A stretch of 64,000 nt of DNA from Paenibacillus artemisiicola (GTDB lineage Bacteria > Bacillota > Bacilli > Paenibacillales > Paenibacillaceae): the NCBI RefSeq assembly GCF_017652985.1, contig NZ_JAGGDJ010000005.1:1-64000 (forward strand), in the 5' to 3' direction. The first letter of the stretch is position 1; each line of letters opens with the position of its first letter. Of the stretch, positions 17,452 to 25,819 are shown one piece after another. Below the pieces are notes generated by a model that was not told the DNA's origin, did not search any database, and saw nothing but the letters and a program-made list of their open reading frames with translations. The position numbers and the translations under genes are program-made.

Positions 17452-17871
17452 GCGCGTTAAGCTCCTCTTGCTTCTATAGTTCGATCGGCAGTATGCCATT
17501 CAGTGCTTCTTTATTTACTAAGCGGTTCGTTGGCGAATTTCGTCCGCCGGGCTGCTTCGGCCGCCTGCCGCGCGGTTAGTTACAATCATAACGAATCTCG
17601 CCGCAAAACGCCATGATTCCCCGGTTCGAAGTTCGCCCGGGGTCCTGGAAATTGTCGGACAAGCCAGGAATATGGCTGGAAAATGAAAGCGATTTATTTA
17701 GAAAAAGGGCTTGCTAAACCTAACATGACCTGTTATATTAAAAGGGCGACAGATCAGCGAATTCACTTCATTTTTCCATCTTCCCACTCTTCTCATAGCA
17801 AGTTGATTTTCTGGAAATTCGCTTAAGAAGAACCGGCTGACGCCTTGAAAAAATCAGTGAGGTGATGAGGA
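17452..17871. other. Intergenic region with promoter for the 61-aa gene
   Basis: This 420-base divergent region contains the promoter at 17711-17739 and an AT-rich 130-base leader before the small gene. No further gene or structured RNA was recognised. Confidence 0.5.
17711..17739 (+). promoter_or_regulatory. Sigma-A promoter
   Basis: TTGCTA, a 17-base spacer, then TATATT. It would give a leader of about 125 bases for the following small gene. Confidence 0.65.
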
Positions 17872-18057
17872 ATGAATACGCAACTGAAAATTCCGCACGG
17901 AGACGAGAAAGTAACGGTCGAGCTGACGCGCAAGGAATTGATGTCGCTGGCGGGGATCAAGTTCCACGACAACCATAAGGTCGAAGTGTCCGCGCGCAAG
18001 AAGCTGCACGACATTTTGGAGTCGCAGGAAAGCGCTCCGAGCCAGCTGCTCAACTAA
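17872..18057 (+). CDS. 61-aa protein of unknown function
   Basis: A small acidic/basic mixed, soluble protein with no signal peptide or membrane helix. It starts behind a very strong site (GAGGTGATGAGGA), has its own promoter and a terminator, so it is a real gene. The sequence reads as a short beta-rich N-half (KIPHGDEKVTVELTRKE) and a helical C-half rich in Lys/His. I do not recognise the family. Confidence 0.7.
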   Translation: MNTQLKIPHGDEKVTVELTRKELMSLAGIKFHDNHKVEVSARKKLHDILESQESAPSQLLN

Positions 18058-18080
18058 GCAGGGGTTCCATCCGAACGCAT

Positions 18081-18116
18081 AGCCGACGGCGAACAGCGCC
18101 CTCGGCTTTTTATTTT
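18081..18116 (+). terminator. Rho-independent terminator
   Basis: AGCCGACGGCG and CGCCCTCGGCT pair and are followed by TTTTATTTT. Confidence 0.8.
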
Positions 18117-18159
18117 GCCCGCGGCGTATTCGCCGGAGGCGGCAGGCGGGGGATTAGGC

Positions 18160-18189
18160 TTTACAACGGCCCTTCAATTCGGGCACAAT
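18160..18189 (+). promoter_or_regulatory. Putative trmB promoter
   Basis: TTTACA, 18 bases, CACAAT, placed 37 bases upstream of the trmB start. Both hexamers deviate from consensus. Confidence 0.4.
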
Positions 18190-18226
18190 AGGGACTAGCT
18201 TACGAACGTGGAGGAATGAGTGCACT

Positions 18227-19012
18227 ATGCGCCTTAGAGGAAGAAAAGGAATTTTGGAAAGCCTGGAAGCCCAGCCGGAGCTGGTCGTATTGGACGCGGC
18301 GCCGCACAAGGGACGCTGGCGCGAGTTTTTCGGCAACGACCGTCCCATCTATGTGGAGCTCGGCATGGGCAAGGGCAAATTCATCAGCGACATGAGCGTG
18401 CGGAATCCGCGCGTCAATTATATCGGCGTGGACATGTACGACGAGCTGATCCGCCGCGCGAGCGAGAAGGCCCGGAACGCCTGGGAGGCGGCCCACGGCA
18501 CGGACCGCCCGGCGAACCTCGCGCTGCTGCGCGCGAACATCGAAGGCATCGAGAACCTGTTCGCGCCGGGCGAGGTGCAGCGGATCCACTTGAATTTCAG
18601 CGACCCGTGGCCGAAGGCGAAGCATGCGCGCCGCAGGCTGACCCACCCGCGGTTCGTCGCGAAATATATCGAGATTTTGAACGAATACGGCGAGATTCAC
18701 CTGAAGACGGATTCGCAGACGCTGTTCGAATTCTCGCTGAACAGCTTCGCAGACATGGAGCTGATGATGCGCAACGTCTCGCTGCACCTGCACCGGGACG
18801 AAGTCCGCGACGACCTGGTGCTGACGGAATACGAATCCAAGTTCGTGGAGCGCGGCAACAATATTCACCGCGTGGAAGTCGTCGTCGGCGAGAAGGCGAT
18901 CGCCGACCACCGGGCCGCGAAGCGCGACGCTCAGAGGAAGGACCAGGCGGCGGAGACGAGCGCGGACGTGAGCGAGCCGAGCACGGCGCCGACGGTGACG
19001 TCGGAAGGGTAA
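18227..19012 (+). CDS. trmB: tRNA (guanosine(46)-N7)-methyltransferase
   Basis: A 261-aa SAM-dependent enzyme that makes m7G at position 46 in the variable loop of tRNAs. Motif I is VELGMGKGKFI, and the family signature HLNFSDPWPKAKHARRRL is present, with HLKTDSQTLFEFS behind it. The last 40 residues form an Ala/Glu/Ser-rich tail beyond the usual end, and that tail is encoded in the 82 bases that overlap the convergent PAP2 gene. GGAGGAATG lies 13 bases upstream of the ATG. Confidence 0.95.
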   Translation: MRLRGRKGILESLEAQPELVVLDAAPHKGRWREFFGNDRPIYVELGMGKGKFISDMSVRNPRVNYIGVDMYDELIRRASEKARNAWEAAHGTDRPANLALLRANIEGIENLFAPGEVQRIHLNFSDPWPKAKHARRRLTHPRFVAKYIEILNEYGEIHLKTDSQTLFEFSLNSFADMELMMRNVSLHLHRDEVRDDLVLTEYESKFVERGNNIHRVEVVVGEKAIADHRAAKRDAQRKDQAAETSADVSEPSTAPTVTSEG

Positions 19013-19488
19013 TGCAGCCCGAGATACATGCGCGACCAAGCGACCGATAAGCCGAGCAGCATGGCGAACGGAAGCAGGATCGGGAGAAGGGCGTAATCGA
19101 CAAGCAGCCACGGCATCAGCCAGGCGAACACGGCCGTTGTGTGACCCGAAGGAAACGACGAGTCGCGCAGCGGCTTTTTGCATGTATGAACGGCGTCCAG
19201 CGCCTGGTAAGGGCGAAGCCGGCGGAATTTGCGTTTGACGATCGCGACGGGAATATGGCTGATCGCCACGGCGGCTAGAGCTTTCCAGCCGGCCGTTCCC
19301 CACATGCCGGGACCGGCGAGGGCGCCGAGAAGCGCGGTCAGGAGCGTGAAGGTCGCGCCTCCGGTATGGGTAATCGTCCCGAGCCAGCGGCTCAGCCACA
19401 GATTGAGGCCTTGGTGAGACGGCCTGCGGTTCGCCCAGAAGAACAGTCGCTGTTCCTGCGTCAATGCCCAGAAAACCATTTGGACCAT
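18931..19488 (-). CDS. PAP2 family phosphatase
   Basis: A 185-aa membrane phosphatase with about five helices. All three PAP2 motifs are seen: KRKFRRLRP (KX6RP), SFPSGH, and SRMYLGLHYPSD (SRX5H). Members of this size dephosphorylate undecaprenyl pyrophosphate or phosphatidylglycerophosphate at the outer face of the membrane. The last 27 codons overlap the 3' end of trmB on the opposite strand, so their mRNAs would be complementary there. Close glycosyltransferases fit a lipid-carrier recycling role. Confidence 0.9.
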   Translation of the reverse strand: MVQMVFWALTQEQRLFFWANRRPSHQGLNLWLSRWLGTITHTGGATFTLLTALLGALAGPGMWGTAGWKALAAVAISHIPVAIVKRKFRRLRPYQALDAVHTCKKPLRDSSFPSGHTTAVFAWLMPWLLVDYALLPILLPFAMLLGLSVAWSRMYLGLHYPSDVTVGAVLGSLTSALVSAAWSFL

Positions 19489-19714
19489 GGCGATTCCCTC
19501 CGAATATGCGAATGTGCTTCCTTCCCAGCATAAGCGCCGATTGTTTGCGCCGCGTCAACGATCTGCTAAGCCGATATTAATTTCTTCACCAACTTTTTAT
19601 GAAGTCTTGATACGGCGGTAATACAAATCCTTTACGATTGCTCCAAAATACCGGCTCGCCGAGGCGGAAGGCTTGGACCGCGGATGCGCAGCACGGACTT
19701 GGAGGCGATTTCAG

Positions 19715-20893
19715 ATGCGGCTTGCTTTGTTTACGGATACGTTTGCGCCAGAAATCAACGGGGTTGCCCGGACGCTCGAGCGATGGACGAATTATTTGCA
19801 GGCGCGGGACGTTCCTTGTCTCGTGTTCGCTCCGGATCCGGCTTCTTCCAAGTCTCCCGAGGCGTCGCCGTTCGTGGAGCGCTTCGCGAGCATGCCGTTC
19901 TTTCTCTATCCGGAATGCCGGCTCGCGCTGCCCAATCCCATTCACGTCCGGCGGGCGCTCGACGCGTTCCGGCCGACGGTGATTCACGTCGCGACCCCGT
20001 TCAATCTGGGCCTCTTCGGCATTCATTACGCCAAAAAGCACCGCATTCCGCTCGTGGCGTCCTATCATACGCATTTTGATCGCTATTTGGCGTTTTATAA
20101 CATCCAATGGATGGTTAAGATGTTATGGAGGTATATCAACTGGTTCCATCAGGATTGCCGGTATATATTCGTACCCTCCAAATCGACCCTTCACGATCTG
20201 AAGGAACGGGGGTGGGATGAGAAGCGGTTAGCCGTTTGGACGCGGGGCGTCGATACGAAGAGCTACCATCCGAACGTGGACAAAGCGCAATTATTGGCTT
20301 CGCACGGGCTGAAGAACAGCCCCTATATCGTGTTTTACGCGGGCAGGCTGGCCCCGGAGAAAAACGCGGACGTCGCGATTTCGGCCTTCGCGAAATTCCG
20401 CCGCGACGTCTGCAAGGACGCCGTGCTCGTCATCGCGGGCGACGGACCGTCGTCCGAACAGCTCAAGCAGCAGGCGCTTCAGGAAGGCGTGGACGCGCAT
20501 TTCCTGGGCTTCACCGCCATGCCGGAGCTTCAGCAATGGTACGCGGCGGCGGACGTGTTCCTGTTCCCGTCGTCGACGGAGACGTTCGGCAACGTCGTGC
20601 TGGAGGCGATGGCCTGCGGCGCGCCCGTCGTCTGCGCCGACACCGGCGGCGTCACGGACACCGTCCGGCACGAGTGGAACGGGCTTCGCTGCGAGCCGGG
20701 CAGCGCCGATTCGTTCGCCGCGGCGCTGGAACGGCTGTATCGCGACGAAAGCCTGCGCAACCGGATGCGGGCGCGCGGATTGGCGCACAGCATGCGGCAA
20801 TCGTGGGACGCGATCTTCGACGAATTGCTCGCCCGCGTGGCGGAAGTATCGCTTGCGGACGACCGTTCAACAATTCGTCACATTCGCGGATAG
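19715..20893 (+). CDS. GT4 family glycosyltransferase
   Basis: A 392-aa GT-B enzyme. The N-domain begins RLALFTDTFAPEINGVARTL, and the C-domain carries VFYAGRLAPEKN and the E-x7-E motif in STETFGNVVLEAMACG. The EINGVARTL start and HTHFDRYLAFYN are typical of GDP-mannose-dependent or glucosyl-diacylglycerol-type GT4 enzymes in Bacillales. It is cytosolic or membrane-peripheral. The ATG at 19715 lies 9 bases after GGAGG. A membrane GT2 follows on the same strand but with a 314-base gap, so joint transcription is uncertain. Lipid or teichuronic-type glycosylation is a reasonable guess. Confidence 0.87.
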   Translation: MRLALFTDTFAPEINGVARTLERWTNYLQARDVPCLVFAPDPASSKSPEASPFVERFASMPFFLYPECRLALPNPIHVRRALDAFRPTVIHVATPFNLGLFGIHYAKKHRIPLVASYHTHFDRYLAFYNIQWMVKMLWRYINWFHQDCRYIFVPSKSTLHDLKERGWDEKRLAVWTRGVDTKSYHPNVDKAQLLASHGLKNSPYIVFYAGRLAPEKNADVAISAFAKFRRDVCKDAVLVIAGDGPSSEQLKQQALQEGVDAHFLGFTAMPELQQWYAAADVFLFPSSTETFGNVVLEAMACGAPVVCADTGGVTDTVRHEWNGLRCEPGSADSFAAALERLYRDESLRNRMRARGLAHSMRQSWDAIFDELLARVAEVSLADDRSTIRHIRG

Positions 20894-21207
20894 CCCGACC
20901 CGAAACTTTCCAGCCTGCCCGAACGTTAATTGAGATTGAAACATGTTTTACCCGCAATTGGTTGAAAATAAGGGCGATACGGAAGAAAACGGCCTTTCCG
21001 TACCGCAGGTCTCCGATGCAAGCGTTTTTCCACGGTTTATTGGCGGTTGAGCGGGCATTTCCATCTTTGACAAAAGCATGCTGAGCATGGAAAATCAGTA
21101 GGGCCGCGGTTTACAAAAACTATACATGCCGCATACGGCCCGGCACCACAGACACGAAACTAGAGAGAAGATACCAAAAAGGGGTCTCAAGGGGGTAGTA
21201 AAAAGTA
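20894..21207 (+). other. 314-base leader with several small stem-loops
   Basis: Between the two glycosyltransferases three inverted pairs are visible: TACGGAA/TTTCCGTA near 20980-21003, TTTCCAT (21058-21064) with ATGGAAA (21087-21093), and GGGCCG (21101-21106) with CGGCCC (21136-21141). A TTGACA word occurs at 21067-21072, but no good -10 was found. I do not recognise a known riboswitch. Confidence 0.4.
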
Positions 21208-22446
21208 ATGATTAACACCATCATTATTTTGTTTCAAATTTTTTTGGCGTTCGTCGGCGTGTATCAATTCAGCATTTCCCTGTTCGGCATCGTAAAGAAG
21301 CGCAGAGCCTCGCAGCATAAGCCGCAGAAGTCGTTCGCCGTCCTGGTCGCCGCCCACAACGAAGCGCAGGTCGTCGGCGCGCTTGTGGAGAACTTGAAAA
21401 ACCTGGATTATCCGAAAGAACTGTACGATATTTTCGTCATTTGCGATAACTGCACGGACAATACGGCCGAGATCGTCCGCGGCTACGGCGTTCAAGCGTG
21501 CGAGCGCGCGAACCCGCATCTGCGCGGCAAAGGCCACGCCATCGAATGGATGCTGAAGGAATTGTGGGCGATGCCGCGCCAATACGACGCGATCGTCATG
21601 TTCGACGCCGACAACCTCGTCGGCAACGACTTCCTGCTGCACATGAACAACGACCTGTGCGAAGGGCACAAAGTCATCCAAGGCTACCTGGACACGAAGA
21701 ATCCGACGGACTCCTGGGTTACCGCGTCCTACGCGATCACGTACTGGTACTGCAACCGGCTGTGGCAGCTGTCCCGCCGCAACCTCAACATGGCCAACTA
21801 CCTGGGCGGCACGGGCATGTGCTTCGAAACCGGCCTCATGAAGGAGATGGGCTGGGGCGCCACGAGCCTCGTCGAGGACTTGGAGTTCTCCATGCGCTGC
21901 GTGAAGCGCGGCATCCATCCGGTGCTGAACTACGACGCGAAAGTGTACGACGAGAAGCCGCTGACGTTCAAGGCTTCCGCCCGCCAGCGCTTGCGCTGGA
22001 TGCAGGGCCACTTCACCGTCGCCCGCAGCTACTTCTTCCCGCTGCTGTGGCAGAGCATCAAGGAGCGCAGCTTCGTGAAGTTCGACGCCGCGCTGTACTC
22101 GATTTCCGTGTACAACACGTTCATCGGCTTCATCGTCACGGCGCTGCTGTACATCGATAATTTGATTCCGGCGGACAACGCGTTCGCGTCCATTTACTAC
22201 TACCTCCCGAACTGGGTCGCGATCGTCGCGATCACGGCGACGGTCGTTATGTTCCCGCTCGTCATGATGCTCGAAGGCATCAAGTCGGGTAAAATGTACG
22301 CGTACCTGTTCTCGATGGTGATTTTCCAGCTGTCCTGGCTGCCGATCACGTTTTACGCGTTCTTCACGCAGAACAACAAGCAGTGGAGCCATACGCAGCA
22401 CACGCGCGTGCTTCGTCTCGAGGAAGTGCAGAGCAAGCAGGTGTAG
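21208..22446 (+). CDS. Membrane GT2 glycosyltransferase, processive type
   Basis: A 412-aa protein with one N-terminal helix, a cytosolic GT-A domain and about three C-terminal helices. The D,D,D,QxxRW set of processive synthases is present: ICDNCTDNT, FDADN, VEDLEFSMRC and QRLRWMQGH. This is the BcsA/IcaA/hyaluronan-synthase-like group that polymerises and often exports a polysaccharide, though short non-processive members exist. A site AAGGGGTCTCAAGGGGG precedes the ATG. The polymer is unknown. Confidence 0.88.
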   Translation: MINTIIILFQIFLAFVGVYQFSISLFGIVKKRRASQHKPQKSFAVLVAAHNEAQVVGALVENLKNLDYPKELYDIFVICDNCTDNTAEIVRGYGVQACERANPHLRGKGHAIEWMLKELWAMPRQYDAIVMFDADNLVGNDFLLHMNNDLCEGHKVIQGYLDTKNPTDSWVTASYAITYWYCNRLWQLSRRNLNMANYLGGTGMCFETGLMKEMGWGATSLVEDLEFSMRCVKRGIHPVLNYDAKVYDEKPLTFKASARQRLRWMQGHFTVARSYFFPLLWQSIKERSFVKFDAALYSISVYNTFIGFIVTALLYIDNLIPADNAFASIYYYLPNWVAIVAITATVVMFPLVMMLEGIKSGKMYAYLFSMVIFQLSWLPITFYAFFTQNNKQWSHTQHTRVLRLEEVQSKQV

Positions 22447-22475
22447 CGGCTTCGTCCGGAACGACCGGATAACCA

Positions 22476-22505
22476 TTGACAGGCGAATGCCGGCTGTGCT
22501 ATATT
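22476..22505 (+). promoter_or_regulatory. Sigma-A promoter of infC-rpmI-rplT
   Basis: A perfect TTGACA, 18 bases, and TATATT. It lies just behind the GT2 gene and gives a leader of about 280 bases before infC. Confidence 0.8.
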
Positions 22506-22667
22506 AATTCGGCAGCATGTTTGGAGATGCTCATGTTTCACTGAAACGCATAAGCAGAGGCGCCCGCTTCTCACCTATTCGGCTGCGGCTGAACGGTTTG
22601 CGATCGATGATTAAGAACAGGCAGTCGGCGTTGCGCCGATTAGCATGCCTTCCATCTTGGTTATTGG

Positions 22668-22697
22668 AATGCGGGTCCCGTGCGGACCCGCATTTTT
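22668..22697 (+). terminator. infC leader terminator 1
   Basis: AATGCGGGTCC and GGACCCGCATT pair perfectly with a 5-base loop, followed by T6. Such a terminator inside an untranslated leader implies attenuation. Confidence 0.9.
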
Positions 22698-22713
22698 TGC
22701 TTCTGCTGGAAAG

Positions 22714-22745
22714 CCCGGAACGGGCCAAGCCCGTCCGGTCTTTTT
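22714..22745 (+). terminator. infC leader terminator-like hairpin 2
   Basis: CCGGAACGGGC and GCCCGTCCGG pair around CAA, followed by TCTTTTT. It lies 16 bases after the first hairpin. Confidence 0.65.
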
Positions 22746-22791
22746 GAGAGAAGGCGACTTCTCGATTCATAAACTTTGGAGGTGGCAGGTT

Positions 22792-23307
22792 ATTAGCAGG
22801 GAACATCAAATCAACGATGAGATTCGGGCTAGGGAAGTACGCGTCGTAGGCGCGGAGGGCGAGCAGCTCGGTATCAAGCCGTTCCGTGAAGCACTGCAAT
22901 TGGCGATCGATTTGAACTTGGACCTCGTGAACGTTGCGCCGACAGCGAAACCGCCGGTGTGCCGGATCATGGACTACGGCAAGTTCCGTTATGAAACGCA
23001 GAAGAAAGAAAAGGAAGCCCGCAAAAACCAGAAAATCGTCGACACGAAGGAAGTTTGGTTCCGCGCGAATATCGACGAGAACGACTATCAGACCAAGTTC
23101 CGCAACGTCGTGAAGTTTCTGGGCGAAGGCGATAAAGTGAAATGCTCCGTCCGTTTCCGCGGACGCGAAATCACGCATGCTTCCGTCGGCCAGAAGATTC
23201 TGGACCGGCTCGCAGGCGAGGTGGCGGACTTGTGCGTCATGGAACGCGTGCCGAAGCTCGAAGGCCGCAGCATGATCATGATCTTGGCGCCGAAACCGAC
23301 CAACTAA
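22792..23307 (+). CDS. infC: Translation initiation factor IF-3
   Basis: A 171-aa protein that binds the 30S subunit and checks start-codon pairing. The N-domain (INDEIRAREVRVVGAEGEQL) and the basic linker and C-domain (KVKCSVRFRGREITH) are complete. The usual IF-3 N-terminus begins here at an ATT codon (22792), 9 bases behind GGAGG; no ATG, GTG or TTG in frame gives a fitting start, and the in-frame ATG at 22645 lies before the leader terminators. ATT starts are known for infC and allow IF-3 to repress its own translation. rpmI and rplT follow. Confidence 0.93.
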   Translation: MSREHQINDEIRAREVRVVGAEGEQLGIKPFREALQLAIDLNLDLVNVAPTAKPPVCRIMDYGKFRYETQKKEKEARKNQKIVDTKEVWFRANIDENDYQTKFRNVVKFLGEGDKVKCSVRFRGREITHASVGQKILDRLAGEVADLCVMERVPKLEGRSMIMILAPKPTN

Positions 23308-23332
23308 CACATTCTTCGAGGAGGAACACCAC

Positions 23333-23536
23333 ATGCCTAAAATGAAAACTCACAGCAGTCTGAAAGACCGCTTCAAAATCACGGGTACGGGCAAAGTGAA
23401 ACGCTACAAAGCGTACAGAAACCACCTGCTGTCGGGCAAATCCGCCCGCCAAAAACGCGTTCTGGCCACGCAGCCGCTCATGGCTTCCGGCGACGTGAAG
23501 CGTTTGGCTCAAGGTCTCGCAAACATCAAAGGCTAA
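23333..23536 (+). CDS. rpmI: 50S ribosomal protein L35
   Basis: A 67-aa protein of normal L35 length, with the family pattern MPKMKTHSSLKDRFK and RNHLLSGKSARQKR. GAGGAGGA precedes the ATG. It lies between infC and rplT, the conserved order in bacteria, and is very basic as expected for an rRNA-binding protein. Confidence 0.97.
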   Translation: MPKMKTHSSLKDRFKITGTGKVKRYKAYRNHLLSGKSARQKRVLATQPLMASGDVKRLAQGLANIKG

Positions 23537-23573
23537 TTTACATTCTTACTAATCACTCGGGAGGTTTCTACTC

Positions 23574-23933
23574 ATGGCAAGAGTTAAAGGCGGATTCGTC
23601 CGCGCACGTCGTCGTAAAAGAATTCTGAAGCTGGCAAAAGGCTATTTCGGTTCCAAACACCGCCTGTTTAAAACGGCAAAAGAGCAAGTGATGAAATCCT
23701 TGCTTTACGCCTACCGCGACCGTCGCCAACACAAGCGCGACATTCGCAAACTGTGGATCGTCCGGATCAACGCGGCAGCGCGTCAAAACGGCATGTCCTA
23801 CAGCAAATTCATGTACGGCCTGAAGCTGGCGGGCGTCGAAGTCAACCGCAAAATGCTGGCCGACCTCGCCGTGAACGACATCAGCTCGTTCAACGCGTTC
23901 GCGAACCTCGCCAAACAAAAAGTAAACGCCTAG
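23574..23933 (+). CDS. rplT: 50S ribosomal protein L20
   Basis: A 119-aa protein of normal length for L20, with [19 protein letters not shown] and the [16 protein letters not shown] segment. It binds 23S rRNA early in 50S assembly and, in Bacillus, represses this operon through the leader RNA. GGGAGG lies before the ATG. A terminator closes the operon. Confidence 0.97.
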   Translation: MARVKGGFVRARRRKRILKLAKGYFGSKHRLFKTAKEQVMKSLLYAYRDRRQHKRDIRKLWIVRINAAARQNGMSYSKFMYGLKLAGVEVNRKMLADLAVNDISSFNAFANLAKQKVNA

Positions 23934-23950
23934 TTTGCTTTTGCGCATAA

Positions 23951-23982
23951 CAAGCGTCCTCCCGAGCGGAGGGCGCTTTTTT
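23951..23982 (+). terminator. Terminator of infC-rpmI-rplT
   Basis: AGCGTCCTCC and GGAGGGCGCT pair around CGAGC, followed by T6. Confidence 0.88.
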
Positions 23983-24117
23983 GCCGGCTTTGGTCTTCGC
24001 GCGGGACTCCTTTGCAGGCGCCTCGATCGCAGGCGCCTCGATCGCCGGCCGGCGAACGACGCTGGATACTTTCGGCAAGGCCACGTACAATAAGAGCTGG
24101 AAAGGCGGTCGATAAGG

Positions 24118-25209
24118 ATGACGAATCGGATCAACCAACTGCAAGCGTACATGGACGGCAGCGGCATCGACGCGATGCTCGTCACGTCGCCGAAGCACGT
24201 GTATTATTTGACCGGGTTCGCGAGCGACCCGCACGAACGGTTTCTCGGGCTGCTGCTGCCCCGCGGCGACGAGCCGTTCCTGCTCGTGCCCGCGCTCGAC
24301 TATGAGGCGGCCCGGGCGGCGTCGTCCGTCGCGGCGATTCACACGCACGCCGATACCGACGACGCGTACGCCGTGCTGAGCAAGCTGATGCCGGCGGGCA
24401 TCCGGCGCCTGGGCGTGGAGAAAGACCACCTCACGGTCAACCGCTTCGAAGCGCTCCGGGCGGCGGCGGGCGAGGCGGCGGAGTTCGCGGACGCGGGCTT
24501 GCCGCTGCGCGAGATGCGCGCGGTCAAGACGCCGGAGGAAGCGGAGCGCATGCGCGGCGCCGTCCGGCTCGTCGAGGAGGTGCTGCGCCAAGGGCTCGCC
24601 CTGGTCAAGCCGGGCGTCACGGAGATCGAGCTCGTCGCCGAGCTGGAATACCGGATGAAGAAGCTGGGCGCGCAGGGACCGTCGTTCGATACGCTCGTGC
24701 TGGCCGGCGCTAAGTCGGCGCTGCCGCACGGCGCGCCGGACCGGACGGCGGTGCGGGAAGGGGAGTTTCTGCTGTTCGACCTCGGCGTGTTCGCGGACGG
24801 CTACGCGTCCGATATTACGCGGACGTTCGCGGTCGGCGGCATCACGGACGAGATGAAGCGCATCTACGGCGCCGTTTTGGACGGCAACCTGCGCGCCATC
24901 GAGGCGATCCGTCCCGGCGCGACGTTCGGCAGCCTGGACCGCGCGGCGCGCGAGACGATCGCCGCGGCCGGTTACGGCCCGCTGTTCAATCACCGGCTCG
25001 GCCACGGGCTCGGAATGGATATTCACGAATATCCGTCCATCCACGGCAATAACGAAGAGCAGCTGCGCGAGGGCATGACGTTCACCGTCGAACCGGGCGT
25101 GTACGTGCCGGGCGTCGGCGGCGTCCGCATCGAGGACGACGTCCTCGTGACGTCGGACGGCGCCGAGGTGCTGACGACGTTCCCGAAGCAGCTGACGGTC
25201 ATCGGGTGA
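24118..25209 (+). CDS. Xaa-Pro peptidase, M24 family
   Basis: A 363-aa two-domain aminopeptidase of the YqhT/PepQ kind, cleaving X-Pro peptide bonds in the cytosol. The N-domain is creatinase-like (TSPKHVYYLTGF). The pita-bread C-domain shows the five metal ligands: FDLGVF, SDITRTF, LGHGLGMD, TVEPG and RIEDDV. It follows rplT by about 180 bases and has its own terminator. In many Firmicutes this gene lies near efp; efp is not next to it here. Confidence 0.92.
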   Translation: MTNRINQLQAYMDGSGIDAMLVTSPKHVYYLTGFASDPHERFLGLLLPRGDEPFLLVPALDYEAARAASSVAAIHTHADTDDAYAVLSKLMPAGIRRLGVEKDHLTVNRFEALRAAAGEAAEFADAGLPLREMRAVKTPEEAERMRGAVRLVEEVLRQGLALVKPGVTEIELVAELEYRMKKLGAQGPSFDTLVLAGAKSALPHGAPDRTAVREGEFLLFDLGVFADGYASDITRTFAVGGITDEMKRIYGAVLDGNLRAIEAIRPGATFGSLDRAARETIAAAGYGPLFNHRLGHGLGMDIHEYPSIHGNNEEQLREGMTFTVEPGVYVPGVGGVRIEDDVLVTSDGAEVLTTFPKQLTVIG

Positions 25210-25229
25210 CCCGGACGCCGCGCTATCGC

Positions 25230-25266
25230 AAAACGCCCCCTTGTCTTCGGACAAGGGGGCGTTTTG
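25230..25266 (+). terminator. Rho-independent terminator
   Basis: A perfect 16-bp stem (AAAACGCCCCCTTGTC) with a TTCG tetraloop and T4. Confidence 0.9.
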
Positions 25267-25431
25267 ATTTGGTGTAATGTCTCCGGGACATCGGTACAAT
25301 CCAACTCTCTTGCTAGCGAATAGAGTATAGGACAATGCCGTTTAACCTTCTGGGGCAAATGACAGGCAAGCGCGTTTGCCGTATAGGGACAACACAAGCA
25401 ATGGGAATACCAATCATGAGGAGGAAATCCT

Positions 25432-25815
25432 ATGCCACGCGTTTCAAAAGAACAAGCGCAGAAGCTGGTCGGGAAGACCATCTATGCGGTGCGCAAGGAC
25501 GGGTCGGTCGTCACGGGCAAGCTCGTTCGGATGCATCACAACCAGCTGCAGCTGGTTCCGGTCGCGAACGGCAAAGAAGTCCAGACGCGCGCGATCATTC
25601 CGCTCGTGCTGTTCGATCTGCTCGCCATCGGGCTGTTCGCCGGACCGTTCGGCTTCGGCGGGTTCGGCGGGTTCGGTCCCGGCTTCGGCCCGGGGTTCGG
25701 CCCTGGCTTCGACGGCGGCTTCGGCGGACCGTGCTGCGGTCCCGGCCCCGGCTTCGGTCCGGGCTTCGGCCCGGGACCGGTCGGTCCCGGATTCGCCAAC
25801 GGGCCGTTCTATTGA
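25432..25815 (+). CDS. Gly/Phe/Pro-rich small protein of unknown function
   Basis: A 127-aa protein in two parts. Residues 1-52 are an ordinary soluble module (VGKTIYAVRKDGSVVTGKL, LQLVPV), possibly a small beta-barrel. After a hydrophobic stretch (LVLFDLLAIGLFAGPF) the last 55 residues are nearly all Gly, Phe and Pro, repeating GFGPGFGPG, with a CC pair. Low-complexity G/F/P tails of this kind occur on spore coat and surface proteins of Bacillales, but that is only an analogy. GAGGAGGAAAT precedes the ATG. The stop lies 4 bases from the stop of the convergent acetyltransferase gene. Confidence 0.72.
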   Translation: MPRVSKEQAQKLVGKTIYAVRKDGSVVTGKLVRMHHNQLQLVPVANGKEVQTRAIIPLVLFDLLAIGLFAGPFGFGGFGGFGPGFGPGFGPGFDGGFGGPCCGPGPGFGPGFGPGPVGPGFANGPFY

Positions 25816-25819
25816 GCCG

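Larger units (their letters stand above)
22513..22791 (+). promoter_or_regulatory. infC leader, probable L20-type autoregulatory leader
   Basis: The region between promoter and infC contains a strong terminator hairpin (22668-22697) and a second hairpin with a T5 tract (22714-22745). In Bacillus this operon is controlled by ribosomal protein L20 binding its leader and provoking termination. The position and terminator agree with that; the upstream L20-binding helix was not traced base by base. Confidence 0.65.

Noticed and set aside
22645..22791. N-terminal extension of IF-3 from an upstream ATG
   Set aside because: The extension would be read through the leader terminators and is unlike any IF-3; the ATT start with a good ribosome site gives the normal protein.
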